Counted from the first letter of the stretch, positions 28,173-37,123 are shown. The stretch is DNA of 46,735 nucleotides from Microvirga sp. (GCF_014699075.1 NZ_JACXAB010000032.1:1-46735); one strand, 5' to 3'. Notes: generated by a model from the sequence alone, not told the origin. Numbers and translations are program-made.

Positions 28173-28541
28173 ATGGCATCCGAGCGCTGGCCGACGGAGC
28201 TTCGGCTCGCCAGAGACAAACGCAGCCTGCAGGTCGCCTTCGACGACGGCACGGCTTTCAGCCTGCCGGCCGAGTACCTGAGGGTGACCAGCCCCTCGGC
28301 CGAGGTGCAGGGGCACAGCCCTGCCGAGCGCCGGACCGTGCCGGGCAAGCGCGAGGTGACGATCATCGGCGTCGAGCCGGTGGGCAATTATGCCGTGAAG
28401 TTGGTCTTCGACGACCTGCACGATACCGGGATCTATGGCTGGGATTATCTCTACCGGCTCGGGGCGGAGCAGGGGGAGAAGTGGCAGGCCTATCTCGACG
28501 ACCTGGCCGCCAAGGGATTGTCGCGGGATCGGGTGCGGTGA
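28173..28541 (+). CDS. DUF971 (gamma-butyrobetaine-hydroxylase-like N-terminal domain) protein
   Basis: This 122-residue protein matches the DUF971 domain. The WPTELRL start, FDDGTAFSLPAEYLRV, the VEPVGNYAVKLVFDD strand and HDTGIYGWDYLYRLG near the end are the hallmark segments. The domain also occurs as the N-terminus of gamma-butyrobetaine hydroxylases and beside Mrp/ApbC Fe-S carriers, but its standalone function is not established. It diverges from moaA across a 68-base gap that must hold both promoters. Confidence 0.92.
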   Translation: MASERWPTELRLARDKRSLQVAFDDGTAFSLPAEYLRVTSPSAEVQGHSPAERRTVPGKREVTIIGVEPVGNYAVKLVFDDLHDTGIYGWDYLYRLGAEQGEKWQAYLDDLAAKGLSRDRVR

Positions 28542-28553
28542 AAATCTAAATCG

Positions 28554-28723
28554 CACTGTCATTCCGGGGCGGCCATGGGCCGAGCCTGGAATCCATAAAC
28601 ACGACGTATCTATATAGAGCGGTTAGCGTTGTGTCTTATCCTGCACCGTCAGCGGTTATGGATTTCCACGCTTCGCGCGGCCCTTTGGGTCGGGCTCCGC
28701 TGCGCGGCCCCGGAATGACAGTG
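28554..28723. repeat. Long palindromic repeat with 17-bp outer stem
   Basis: CACTGTCATTCCGGGGC (28554-28570) pairs perfectly with GCCCCGGAATGACAGTG (28707-28723). Inside are an AATCCATAA/TTATGGATT stem and smaller GC hairpins around an AT-rich loop. It fills the gap between the DUF971 gene and the convergent L,D-transpeptidase. It is related in layout to 44225-44334 (CTGTCAT ends). Confidence 0.88.
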
Positions 28724-28786
28724 GAGGGCTTCGGAAACGACAATGGCCGGGACTTGCCCGGCCATTCTGCTTTTCATCGTGGCTTT

Positions 28787-29371
28787 TTAGCGAAGAACCA
28801 CCACCCGCGAGCCGACCCTGGCACGGCTGTAGAGGTCGGTGACATCCTCGTTGGTCATGCGGATACAGCCGGAGGAAACGGCCTCGCCGATGGTCTCAGG
28901 CTCGTTGGAGCCATGGATCCGGTAGATGGTGCTGCCGATATAGAGCGCGCGGGCGCCGAGGGGGTTGTCGGGTCCGCCCTTCATGTAGCGGGGCAGGTCG
29001 GGACGGCGCTTGAGCATGGCCGCCGGCGGGCGCCAATCCGGCCATTCGCGCTTCATGGTGACGGAGTGGGTGCCTGCCCAGGTAAAGCCCGGACGGCCGA
29101 CGCCGACGCCGTACTGGACGGCTTGGCCATTGCCGAGCACGTACCACAGGCGGCGTTCGCTGGTGGAGACGACGATCGTGCCCGGTGCATAGCGGCCGTT
29201 GAAGGTCACGATCTGCCGTGGGACCGCGGACGCCTGCGCCCGGTACGTCTCCTCGGCGCTGTAGAGCGGCTGGCGGGTGAGAGGATCGATGGCCGTAAAT
29301 GCCGCAGCCGGCGTCGCAAGCGCGACGAAGGCGCAAGCAAGCCCGGCGAGAGCAGCGCGAGTGCGTCCCAT
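28787..29371 (-). CDS. L,D-transpeptidase (YkuD domain)
   Basis: The enzyme forms 3-3 peptidoglycan cross-links or attaches lipoproteins to peptidoglycan in the periplasm. From ATG 29371 the 194 residues begin with a signal peptide (cleavage near AAA). The YkuD domain has the active motif HGSNEP, then a Ser-Ser-Gly-Cys-Ile-Arg-Met segment that carries the catalytic Cys. A 24-codon upstream extension of the frame adds residues not typical of a secreted protein, so the later ATG is preferred. No co-transcribed gene is apparent. Confidence 0.92.
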   Translation of the reverse strand: MGRTRAALAGLACAFVALATPAAAFTAIDPLTRQPLYSAEETYRAQASAVPRQIVTFNGRYAPGTIVVSTSERRLWYVLGNGQAVQYGVGVGRPGFTWAGTHSVTMKREWPDWRPPAAMLKRRPDLPRYMKGGPDNPLGARALYIGSTIYRIHGSNEPETIGEAVSSGCIRMTNEDVTDLYSRARVGSRVVVLR

Positions 29372-29616
29372 AATTGCCTCGGTTTGAACACGTTGATGGC
29401 GGGTCTGTGATTGCACAACGCAACAGCCCCGCTTGGGATCCATGCAGTACCAGGATTTTGCTACACAATCCTAGTGCCGATCAGCCACATTCTCGCCGCG
29501 TCGTAACCGGGTGGTTAAAGTCAGGCTGCCACGATCCATGCAACAAAATACTTGCCGGCTTGGCAGCTTCTTTGGCTTGACGCCGGGGGTTCTGCGCCTT
29601 TAGAAGGCCCTTGTCA

Positions 29617-29691
29617 GGGCGCGTAGCTCAGCGGGAGAGCATTCGCTTCACACGCGAAGGGTCACAGGTTCAATCCCTGTCGCGCCCACCA
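29617..29691 (+). tRNA. tRNA-Val (anticodon CAC)
   Basis: The acceptor stem GGGCGCG pairs with CGCGCCC. The D-arm is GCTC/GAGC, the anticodon stem TTCGC/GCGAA encloses the loop TTCACAC, and CAC is at 29649-29651. The T-arm is ACAGG-TTCAATC-CCTGT. A discriminator A and encoded CCA end at 29691. The 75-base length is normal. TTGACG at 29577 and a weak TTTAGA box at about 29599 might be the promoter. Confidence 0.97.
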
Positions 29692-29776
29692 TTTTCTTCC
29701 TGACAGCAAGCTTCACGATATCGTGTGCCTCGAAGCGCACGGGCGATGGCTCGTGCGTAAGCGCAAGCCATGGATT

Positions 29777-29829
29777 GAGCATTAAATCGATCCCAAAAGT
29801 GCAAATCCACTTTCGGGTCCAATGCTCTA
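29777..29829. repeat. AAAGTG/CACTTT interspersed repeat, copy 2
   Basis: The core (29796-29829) is AAAGTG, six bases, then CACTTTCGGG and a tail ending AATGCTCTA. GAGCATT at 29777 pairs with AATGCTC at 29821, giving a longer imperfect hairpin. The last bases supply the stop codon (TAG, minus strand) of gph. Confidence 0.8.
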
Positions 29830-30528
29830 GGCCGCCAGCGGCCTCATGAGGCGCTGGACGGCGGGGAACAGCTCATCGAAATGCTTGATGACGAGATCCG
29901 GCTCCAGCCTCTGGATCGGCACGTCCGTGTAGCCGAAGGGAACGGCCACGACCGGAATGCCGGCGTTCTTCGCCGTCACGATATCCGTGCGCGAGTCGCC
30001 GATCATCACCGCGCGGCTCGGGTGGCCGCCCGCCCGCTCGATGGTGAGCGTCAGATGGCGAGGGTCCGGCTTGAAGTAGCGGAAGGTGTCGCGGCCGCAA
30101 TTGGCTGCGAAACGATGGCCGACCCCGAGCTCCTGCAGGAGCTTCACCGAATGCTCCTCGACCTTGTTGGTGCAGACCGCCAGGATGAACCCCGCCTCCT
30201 CCAGCCGGTCGAGGGCCTCGATCACGCCGGGGTAGAGCCGGGTGCGGACGCAGATGTTCTCCCCGTAATGAACCATGAACTGCCGGAACAACTCGTCGAG
30301 ATAATCCGGCGTCAGCTCCTTGCCGGCCGCCTCGAAGCCCCGCTGGATCAGGGCGCGGGCGCCCGCGCCGATCATGTCGCGCGCCTTCCGGACGGGCAGG
30401 GGCGCCAATCCTTCGCGGTCAAGGATCACGTTCAGGGTTCCGACGAGGTCGCCGGCCGTGTCTGCCAGGGTTCCATCGAGGTCGAAGACGGCGATGGGCG
30501 AGACATTGTGCGGGGTATCAATGGCCAT
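29827..30528 (-). CDS. gph: Phosphoglycolate phosphatase (HAD family)
   Basis: Gph removes 2-phosphoglycolate, formed by DNA repair or Rubisco oxygenation. The HAD motif I is DLDGTL near 16-21, motif II includes CTNK, motif III the conserved Lys (KPDP), and motif IV GDSRTD. The small cap domain lies between motifs I and II. Length is 233 residues, as usual for Gph, but related HAD phosphatases cannot be excluded. rpiA lies nearby on the opposite strand. The stop codon lies in a repeat element. Confidence 0.88.
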   Translation of the reverse strand: MAIDTPHNVSPIAVFDLDGTLADTAGDLVGTLNVILDREGLAPLPVRKARDMIGAGARALIQRGFEAAGKELTPDYLDELFRQFMVHYGENICVRTRLYPGVIEALDRLEEAGFILAVCTNKVEEHSVKLLQELGVGHRFAANCGRDTFRYFKPDPRHLTLTIERAGGHPSRAVMIGDSRTDIVTAKNAGIPVVAVPFGYTDVPIQRLEPDLVIKHFDELFPAVQRLMRPLAA

Positions 30529-30618
30529 GAAGGTCGGCTACCTGCTGCGGGCAAGGGAATCAAGCATCGGGATGATAAGGTCCTAAGGTTGATTCGTTCT
30601 TACCGAATGGAGTGTTGA

Positions 30619-31074
30619 ATGCGGTCCTTTGGTCCCGCGGCGTTGATTTTTTCAGCCTTGGCGCTGGGGGGCTTTTCCGGCCACGCCCTGGCTGCGTCCT
30701 ATGATTTCGTTCCCGCTCCCCAGACCGACCTGAACCGTATTTATAGGATCGATCGGATCACTGGCGAGGTCAGCTCCTGCCAATATGGTCTCCAGGAAGG
30801 CACAATTGGAGTGACCCTGTGCTTCAGCGCAGGCGAAGGCGCCGGTCCTCAGGCTCCGGGCGAATATGGGCTCGTCGCCTCGCGCCACGAGCGGGAAGGG
30901 GGCGTGTTCCGGGTCAACTACCGAACCGGGCAGATGAGCATCTGCTACGTGTTCGACGAGCGGGTGGTGTGCACGCCGCAGACGACACCATCAGCAGCGA
31001 CCTCCTCGGCGGCCGCTCCCGTGGCTACGCCCAGCGTGAGTCCGGGCTCGGGGGCATCACCGCAGCGCCCATAG
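30619..31074 (+). CDS. Small secreted hypothetical protein with twin Cys-containing motifs
   Basis: A signal peptide (about 1-26, ending ALAA) leads into about 90 residues with two related segments: RIYRIDRITGEVSSCQYG and FRVNYRTGQMSICYVF. Each has a tyrosine, a TG turn and Cys, with further cysteines in TLCF and VVCT, so two disulfides are possible. The last 30 residues are Ala/Ser/Pro-rich and likely disordered. I recognise no named family. A GGAG site is close to the ATG. Location is probably periplasmic or surface. Confidence 0.75.
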   Translation: MRSFGPAALIFSALALGGFSGHALAASYDFVPAPQTDLNRIYRIDRITGEVSSCQYGLQEGTIGVTLCFSAGEGAGPQAPGEYGLVASRHEREGGVFRVNYRTGQMSICYVFDERVVCTPQTTPSAATSSAAAPVATPSVSPGSGASPQRP

Positions 31075-31200
31075 GACCCTTCGCGGAGTCACCAGGGGCT
31101 GCTCATCCGTGAAACGTTCTTTCTTCCAGGCGCTCGGGCATGCTAGAGGCGGGTCATACGGCCCTCCGGCCGGGCGCCTCCTTAATGTCAGAGGATCTCC

Positions 31201-31896
31201 GTGAGCGACACTCTCAAGCGCGCAGCAGCCGAACGGGCGGCCCAGATCGTCACCGACGGGATGAGGCTGGGGCTCGGCACCGGCTCGACCGCAGTGCATT
31301 TCGTCGCGGCCATCGGTGAGCGCGTCCGGGGCGGGCTGAGGGTCGTGGGTGTGCCCACCTCCGAGGCAACTCGCGATCAGGCTCTGCGTGAGGGCATTCC
31401 CTTGACCACCCTCGACGAAACCCCGGATCTCGATCTGACGGTCGACGGGGCCGACGAGATCGACAACGACCTGCGCCTCATCAAGGGCGGCGGCGGCGCG
31501 CTGCTGCGGGAAAAGATCGTCGCTTCCGCGAGCCAGCGCATGATCGTCATCGCCGACGGGTCGAAGCTCGTGACGAAGCTCGGGCGCTTCCCGCTCCCCA
31601 TCGAGGTGATGCCCTTCGGCCTCACGGCCACGGAACGGGCCATTGCCCGGCTGCTGGATTCCCTGTCCATGACCGGCGAGCTGCGCCTCCGGCATGCCGC
31701 CGACGGCGCGCCCTACGTGACGGATGGCGGCCATTTCATTCTCGATGCGCATCTCGAGCGCATCGACAAGCCGAACGTGCTTGCCTCGACGCTGAACAAC
31801 ATCCCCGGCGTCGTGGAGCACGGTCTTTTCCTGGGCCTGGCCACCGGCGCGATCCTCGCCACCGCTGACGGGCTCGTCGAACTCGGTCAGCTCTGA
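31201..31896 (+). CDS. rpiA: Ribose-5-phosphate isomerase A
   Basis: RpiA interconverts ribose-5-phosphate and ribulose-5-phosphate. Diagnostic segments are GLGTGSTA, TSEAT, the DGADEID active-site loop and the LIKGGGGALLREKI loop, in which the catalytic base and substrate lysines lie. Length is 231 residues, as expected. It starts at GTG. The DUF2059 gene follows closely (29 bases), so the two may be co-transcribed. Confidence 0.97.
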   Translation: MSDTLKRAAAERAAQIVTDGMRLGLGTGSTAVHFVAAIGERVRGGLRVVGVPTSEATRDQALREGIPLTTLDETPDLDLTVDGADEIDNDLRLIKGGGGALLREKIVASASQRMIVIADGSKLVTKLGRFPLPIEVMPFGLTATERAIARLLDSLSMTGELRLRHAADGAPYVTDGGHFILDAHLERIDKPNVLASTLNNIPGVVEHGLFLGLATGAILATADGLVELGQL

Positions 31897-31925
31897 CCAG
31901 AACCATGACGATTGGAGCCACTTCT

Positions 31926-32426
31926 ATGATCCGTAACGCCTCCCGACTGGCCGCGACCTCCGTCGCGCTGTTCATGCTCGCCAGCCCGGTTTTTGCCCAG
32001 GCCCAGCCGAGCCCCAGCCACATGGCTCTCGCGCGCGACGTCGCGATCAGCTCCGGTATGGCCCGTTCGTTCGACGCCATGGTCGAGCCGTTCCTCGATC
32101 AGCTGCAGCAGATGAACGTGACTCGGCCCGAGATCAAGAACGACCTCGATCAGGTCGTGGCCCAGATGCGGCCCGAACTCGACAAAGAAAAGCAGAAGAT
32201 GGTCGACAACGCGGCGCGGGCCTTCGCCAGCCGGATGACCGAGGCCGAGCTGAAGACGATCTCCGACTTCTACAAGTCTCCGGCGGGCAAGAAGTACGTG
32301 GAGACCCAGCCGGGGATCCTCGACGACGTCGTGCGGGATCTCGCAACCTGGACGCAGCAGACCGCGCAGTTCGTGATGAACCGCGCCCGCGAGGAAATGG
32401 GCAAGCGCGGGCACCAGCTGCAGTAA
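31926..32426 (+). CDS. Secreted DUF2059 protein
   Basis: The 166-residue product has a signal peptide (about 1-25, ending VFAQA) and an all-helical DUF2059 domain, seen in MTEAELKTISDFYKSPAGKK and the surrounding helices. Function is unknown; a periplasmic location is inferred. An upstream in-frame ATG at 31905 exists, but GGAG lies 8 bases before ATG 31926. Placed after rpiA and before a strong terminator, it probably ends that transcript. Confidence 0.88.
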   Translation: MIRNASRLAATSVALFMLASPVFAQAQPSPSHMALARDVAISSGMARSFDAMVEPFLDQLQQMNVTRPEIKNDLDQVVAQMRPELDKEKQKMVDNAARAFASRMTEAELKTISDFYKSPAGKKYVETQPGILDDVVRDLATWTQQTAQFVMNRAREEMGKRGHQLQ

Positions 32427-32451
32427 GCGCGTTCAGAACCGCATAGAATGT

Positions 32452-32479
32452 AAAAGGCCCGGAGAGTTCCGGGCCTTTT
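32452..32479 (+). terminator. Rho-independent terminator, bidirectional
   Basis: AAAAGGCCCGGA (32452-32463) pairs with TCCGGGCCTTTT (32468-32479) around a GAGT loop. It lies between the rpiA transcript and the convergent tctA. Confidence 0.92.
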
Positions 32480-32487
32480 CTGTTGGA

Positions 32488-33987
32488 TCAATCCTCCACC
32501 GCCTTGAACCGTCCCAAACCTTTAAGGAAGAAGGGCAGGACGAGGGCGAGCAGGGCGATGGTCAGCAGCGTTGCCGAGATCGGGCTCTGCAGAAGCGTCA
32601 TGGGATCGCCCAGGCTGATCGACAGCGCGCGCCGCAGCTGGCTTTCCGCCAGGGGGCCCAGAATGAGGCCCACAATGACCGGCGCGATCGGGAAGTCGAA
32701 GCGCCGCATCAGGAAGCCGAGCACGCCGAACACTGTCAGCATCATGAGTTCCACCGGCGAGGGATTGGCCGCGATGGTTCCCATGGTGGCGAAGACCAGG
32801 ATGCCGGCATAGAGCCAGGGCTGCGGAATCGTGAGCAGCTTCACCCAGAGGCCCACCAGGGGAAGGTTGAGCACCAGCAGCATCACATTGGCGATGAACA
32901 GGCTGGCGATCAGACCCCAGACGAGGTCCGCGTTCTGGGCAAACAACAGGGGACCGGGATTGATGTTGTACTGCTGGAAGCCGGCGAGCAGCATGGCGGC
33001 TGTGGCTGACGTCGGAAGGCCGAGCGTCAGCAGCGGCACCAGGGTGCCTGCGGCTGAGGCATTGTTCGCAGCCTCCGGGCCCGCCACGCCTTCAATAGCG
33101 CCTTTGCCGAAATCCTCCGGATGCTTGGTCAGGCGCCGTTCCGTCGCGTAGGACAGGAAGGTGGGGATCTCCGCGCCGCCTGCCGGGAGGGCTCCGATGG
33201 GGAAGCCGAACATCGTTCCGCGCAGCCAGGGCTTCCAGGAGCGCTTCCAGTCCTCTTTGGTCATCCAGAGGGAGCCGCGAACGGCTTCGAGCTTTTCCTC
33301 CTGGATATGGCGGCGGGAGGCGACATAGAGCGCCTCGCCCACAGCGAAGAGGCCGACCGCCAGCGTGGTGACCTCGATGTTGTCGTAGAGCTCCGGCACG
33401 CCGAAGCTCAGGCGCGACTGGCCGGAGAGCAGGTCGATGCCCACCAGTCCGAGCATCAGGCCGATGAACAGGCTGGTGAGCCCCCGCACGGGGGAATCGC
33501 CGAAGGTGGCCGAGACGGTGACGAAGGCCACCACCATCAGGGCGAAATAGTCCTCCGGCCCGAAGCTCACGGCAATGTCGACGAGGTAGGGCGCCAGGAG
33601 CGTGAGGCCCAGCGTCGCGATGGTGCCCGCCACGAAGGAGCCGATGGCAGCGGTGGCGAGCGCGGGACCGCCGCGGCCGGCCTTGGCCATCAGGTTGCCC
33701 TCCAGCGCCGTCGCCATGGAGGCGCTCTCGCCCGGCGTGTTGATCAGGATTGCGGTGGTCGAGCCGCCATACATGCCGCCGTAATAGATGCCGGCGAACA
33801 TGATGATGGAGCCCGCAGGATCGAGCTTGAACGTGATCGGCAGGAGCAGCGCCACGGTGAGGGCAGGGCCGATGCCGGGCAGCACGCCGACGGCGGTGCC
33901 GAGGAGAACGCCGATGAGGGCGAACATCAGGTTCGCCGGCTGGATGGCGACGGCAAGGCCGCCGGCGAGGGAGGTGAAGGCTTCCAT
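32488..33987 (-). CDS. tctA: Tripartite tricarboxylate transporter, large membrane subunit
   Basis: TctA is the ion-coupled carrier of the TTT family. It is a 499-residue protein with about ten to twelve hydrophobic helices. The glycine-rich motif GVLPGIGPALTVALLLP near the start and NTPGESASMATALEG near 85-99 are TctA hallmarks, and a second GLPTSATAAMLLAGF block sits in the C-terminal half. Its start follows the tctB stop by 7 bases. It is the last gene of tctCBA. The substrate may be citrate or another carboxylate and is set by TctC. Confidence 0.95.
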   Translation of the reverse strand: MEAFTSLAGGLAVAIQPANLMFALIGVLLGTAVGVLPGIGPALTVALLLPITFKLDPAGSIIMFAGIYYGGMYGGSTTAILINTPGESASMATALEGNLMAKAGRGGPALATAAIGSFVAGTIATLGLTLLAPYLVDIAVSFGPEDYFALMVVAFVTVSATFGDSPVRGLTSLFIGLMLGLVGIDLLSGQSRLSFGVPELYDNIEVTTLAVGLFAVGEALYVASRRHIQEEKLEAVRGSLWMTKEDWKRSWKPWLRGTMFGFPIGALPAGGAEIPTFLSYATERRLTKHPEDFGKGAIEGVAGPEAANNASAAGTLVPLLTLGLPTSATAAMLLAGFQQYNINPGPLLFAQNADLVWGLIASLFIANVMLLVLNLPLVGLWVKLLTIPQPWLYAGILVFATMGTIAANPSPVELMMLTVFGVLGFLMRRFDFPIAPVIVGLILGPLAESQLRRALSISLGDPMTLLQSPISATLLTIALLALVLPFFLKGLGRFKAVED

Positions 33988-33994
33988 GGCGGCC

Positions 33995-34468
33995 TCAGAA
34001 CAGGCGTTCGAGCGGCCCTGCCGGCAGGGACAGGGTCAGGAGCTTGGCGAAGAGCACGTAGACGATGAGGGCGATCACTGCGCCGATGATGAAATCGGTG
34101 ACAAAAGCCCGGCGCCCGAAGGCTGTCGAGGTGGCGGCGAACAGGAGGGCCGTGCCGATCATGAAGCCGCCCCCGAACCGGATCAGCACGATCAGGCATG
34201 CCAGTGCCCCGAGGATCAGGATGATCGGCTTCCAGTCCAGGCTGTCACGGACGGGAAGGTCGCCGCGCAGGGCCCCGATGGCATTGCCGATGGCCAGCAG
34301 GATCAAGCAGCCCGAGACGATGATGGGCATGACCTTCGGGCCGAGGTCGTAAGGAGACAGGATCTGGAGCTTGGTCATGTCCCACCAGACGATTCCAGCC
34401 AGGACGAGAAGAATAAGGGCGATGACGAGGCCTGCTACGTCGATGCGCCGCTGGGAGGAGGAGGCCAT
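33995..34468 (-). CDS. tctB: Tripartite tricarboxylate transporter, small membrane subunit
   Basis: TctB is a 157-residue protein with four hydrophobic helices typical of the small TTT subunit; conserved features include the SPYDLGPKVMPIIVS loop after the first helix. I start at ATG 34468 (GGAGGAG just upstream) because the extension to 34525 runs into the terminator-like hairpin after tctC. It likely forms a complex with TctA in the inner membrane. Confidence 0.9.
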   Translation of the reverse strand: MASSSQRRIDVAGLVIALILLVLAGIVWWDMTKLQILSPYDLGPKVMPIIVSGCLILLAIGNAIGALRGDLPVRDSLDWKPIILILGALACLIVLIRFGGGFMIGTALLFAATSTAFGRRAFVTDFIIGAVIALIVYVLFAKLLTLSLPAGPLERLF

Positions 34469-34480
34469 GGCAATTCCTGC

Positions 34481-34515
34481 AAAAAAGAAGCGCCGCGCTT
34501 CAAGAACGCGGCGCT
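34481..34515 (-). terminator. Intercistronic terminator-like hairpin between tctC and tctB
   Basis: AGCGCCGCG (34489-34497) pairs with CGCGGCGCT (34507-34515) in a 9-bp stem. On the minus strand the stem is followed by CTTCTTTTTT. Placed directly after tctC, it may allow partial termination so that the binding protein is made in excess over the membrane subunits. Confidence 0.7.
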
Positions 34516-34538
34516 CCGAAATCATTCTAGGCTTGAGC

Positions 34539-35510
34539 TTACGACTTCACCAGACCCACGGCGGTGAGCACTTCCTTGGTGCGGGCCTGCTCCTCGGCCA
34601 GGATCTTGGTGAAGGCATCGCCGGACACGTAGGCGTCCTCCCAGCCCTTGCCCTTCAGGATCTCCTGCCACTCCTTCGACTTCGCCATCTTGTCCATGGC
34701 GTCCGTCAGAGCCTTCTTCTGGTCGGCGGAGATGCCGGGAGCGGCCACGACCGCGCGCCAGTTGGCGATCTCGAGGTCGATGCCCTGCTCCTTGATGGAG
34801 GGCACGTCCACATTCGCCGTCTTCTTCGCCGAGGTCAGGCCGATGAGGCGCAGCTTGCCGGCCTTCACTTGGCTCTCGAACTCGCCGTAGCCGGAGATGC
34901 CGGCCGTCACCTTGCCGCCGAGGATGGCCGCCAGGGCCTCGCCACCGCCGGAGAAGGGGATGTAGTTGATCTTGGTCGGGTCGGCGCCCGCGGCCTTGGC
35001 GAAGAGCGCCGCGGCGATGTGGTCGACGCCGCCGGCCGAACCGCCGGCCCAGGTGACCTTGGCCGGATCGGCCTTGATGGCCGCGGCGAGATCCTTGGCG
35101 TTCTTGATCGGTGAGTCCGCCGGCACCACGATGGCCTCGTACTCCGTGGTCAGGCGGGCGATCGGCGTGGTCTGATCGAGGGTGACCGGCGACTTGTTGG
35201 TGAGCAGCGCGCCCACCATCACGTAGCCCATGACCATGAGCTGATTGCCGTCGCCCTTGGAGTTGTTCACGAGTTGGGCGATGCCGATGGAGCCGCCGGC
35301 GCCCGGAACGTTGGTGACCTGCGCGCTCTTGGCGACACCGGACTGGGTCAGGGCCTGCTGCATGGAGCGTGCGGTCTGGTCCCAGCCGCCGCCCGGCGCT
35401 GCGGGAGCCATGATCTTGAGCTCCATCTGGGCTGCTGCCGATGTCACGAAGCCGGCCACGGCTGCAGCCGCGAGTGCGCCGCGCCAAAGGCCTTTGCGAA
35501 ACTGGGTCAT
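34539..35510 (-). CDS. tctC: Tripartite tricarboxylate transporter substrate-binding protein
   Basis: TctC is a Bug-type periplasmic receptor of 323 residues. The signal peptide (about 1-27, ending SAAAQ) precedes the mature protein. APAAPGGGWDQTAR is the first ligand loop and NVPGAGGSIG the second, as usual in Bug proteins; the Asp in the first loop often contacts a ligand amino or carboxylate group. The ligand cannot be read from sequence. It is first in the tctCBA operon, followed by an attenuating hairpin. Confidence 0.94.
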   Translation of the reverse strand: MTQFRKGLWRGALAAAAVAGFVTSAAAQMELKIMAPAAPGGGWDQTARSMQQALTQSGVAKSAQVTNVPGAGGSIGIAQLVNNSKGDGNQLMVMGYVMVGALLTNKSPVTLDQTTPIARLTTEYEAIVVPADSPIKNAKDLAAAIKADPAKVTWAGGSAGGVDHIAAALFAKAAGADPTKINYIPFSGGGEALAAILGGKVTAGISGYGEFESQVKAGKLRLIGLTSAKKTANVDVPSIKEQGIDLEIANWRAVVAAPGISADQKKALTDAMDKMAKSKEWQEILKGKGWEDAYVSGDAFTKILAEEQARTKEVLTAVGLVKS

Positions 35511-35737
35511 GTGGTTTCCTCCATTGACGCTGACGTTTGGTGAGAGCGTCCTGCGCAGACCCTAAAGAGGGAACAGGGGAGCGGCAAGCGCTTGCTTCTT
35601 TATCGCTGTTGAACCTTGGCGTAAGAACACCAGCGCAAGGGGGCAGCCATGTGCCCGGAGCAGGGCTGTCGGGCGGTGCCGCCCAGCAACATTCCCTATA
35701 TGATTTGTTGAACCGGAATTTGAGCGGAGACCGCACC

Positions 35738-37123
35738 ATGACCTCATTCGATGTTGATCTCTTCGTCATCGGAGGCGGGTCGGGCGGCGTGCGCGCGGCC
35801 CGGATCGCAGCCGGCTATGGCGCGAAGGTCATGCTGGCGGAGGAGTACCGGGTCGGCGGAACCTGCGTCATCCGCGGCTGCGTGCCCAAGAAGCTGATGG
35901 TCTATGCCAGCCGCTTCGCCGAGGAATTCCATGAGGCGCAGGGCTTCGGCTGGAGCGTGGGCGAGACCCGCTTCGACTGGGCGACCCTGATCCGCAACAA
36001 GGACCGGGAGATCGATCGGCTGGAGGGCATCTACCGGACCAACCTGGACAAGGCCGGGGTCGAGATCGTCGACAGCCGCGCCGTGATCGAGGACGCGCAT
36101 ACAGTCCATGTGCTCAAGACCGGCGCACGCATTTGTGCCCGCTATATCCTCGTAGCAGTGGGCGCCCATCCGACCCTGGAGCCGGTCATCCCCGGCGGCG
36201 AGCTCGGCATTACCTCCAACGAAGTCTTCCATCTCGAGGAACAGCCGAAGCGTATCCTGGTGGTCGGCGGCGGCTACATCGCCGTCGAGTTCGCCGGCGT
36301 TTTCGCCGGGCTCGGCAGCGAGGTCACGCTCCTGCACCGGGGCGACAAGCTCCTGCGCGGCTTCGACGACGATGTTCGGGTGGCCTTGGGCGAGGCCTAT
36401 GCCCAGCGTTGCATCAACCTGGCCCTGGGCCGGACCCTCTCGAGCCTCGAAAAGACCGCCGGGGGCATCGCCGCCACTCTGTCGGACGGTTCGACCCTCA
36501 TGGTCGATCAGGTTCTCGTCGCCACCGGACGGCGCCCCAACACCAAGGGGCTCGGCCTGGAAACAGCAGGGATCACGGTCGACGAGGTCGGGGCCATCCC
36601 GGTGGATGCCTATTCGCAGACGCTGATCCCCTCGATCTATGCGGTGGGCGACGTCACCAACCGGGCGAACCTCACCCCCATCGCCATCCGCGAGGGCCAC
36701 GCCTTTGCCGATACGGTGTTCGGCAACAAGCCCACGATGGTCGACCACGACCTGATCCCGACCGCCGTCTTCTCCACACCCGAGATCGGTGTGATCGGCT
36801 GCGGCGAGGCGGCCGCGCGGGCGATCTACGGCGAGATCGACGTCTACAAGACCGCCTTCCGGCCCATGAAGGCGACGCTCTCGGGTGGCAAGGACCGAGT
36901 GTTCATGAAGCTGATCGTCGACAAGGCCACCGACAAGGTTGTGGGCGTCCACATCATGGGACACGACGCGGGCGAGATGATCCAACTCGCCGGCATCGCC
37001 GTCACCATGGGCGCCACCAAGGCCGATTTCGACCGCACTGTCGCGGTTCACCCGACGGCGGCGGAGGAACTGGTGACCATGCGAACGCCTGTGGTGGTGA
37101 AGAAGCCTGAGGCGGTGGGATGA
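35738..37123 (+). CDS. gor: Glutathione-disulfide reductase
   Basis: Gor reduces GSSG with NADPH. The FAD motif GGGSGG is at 12-17, the redox pair is Cys43 and Cys48 in GGTCVIRGCVPKK, and the second Rossmann motif GGGYIAVE is followed by HRGDKLLRGFD, whose arginines favour NADPH. The C-terminal VHPTAAEE carries the His-Glu base of the partner subunit. From ATG 35738 it is 461 residues, matching the family; the open frame runs 67 codons further up but without supporting similarity. It is divergent from tctC. Confidence 0.96.
   Translation: MTSFDVDLFVIGGGSGGVRAARIAAGYGAKVMLAEEYRVGGTCVIRGCVPKKLMVYASRFAEEFHEAQGFGWSVGETRFDWATLIRNKDREIDRLEGIYRTNLDKAGVEIVDSRAVIEDAHTVHVLKTGARICARYILVAVGAHPTLEPVIPGGELGITSNEVFHLEEQPKRILVVGGGYIAVEFAGVFAGLGSEVTLLHRGDKLLRGFDDDVRVALGEAYAQRCINLALGRTLSSLEKTAGGIAATLSDGSTLMVDQVLVATGRRPNTKGLGLETAGITVDEVGAIPVDAYSQTLIPSIYAVGDVTNRANLTPIAIREGHAFADTVFGNKPTMVDHDLIPTAVFSTPEIGVIGCGEAAARAIYGEIDVYKTAFRPMKATLSGGKDRVFMKLIVDKATDKVVGVHIMGHDAGEMIQLAGIAVTMGATKADFDRTVAVHPTAAEELVTMRTPVVVKKPEAVG

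Noticed and set aside
29692..29826. tRNA-Val as an integration site for a mobile island
   Set aside because: No integrase and no duplicated tRNA 3' end is present downstream; the flank holds only a short interspersed repeat.
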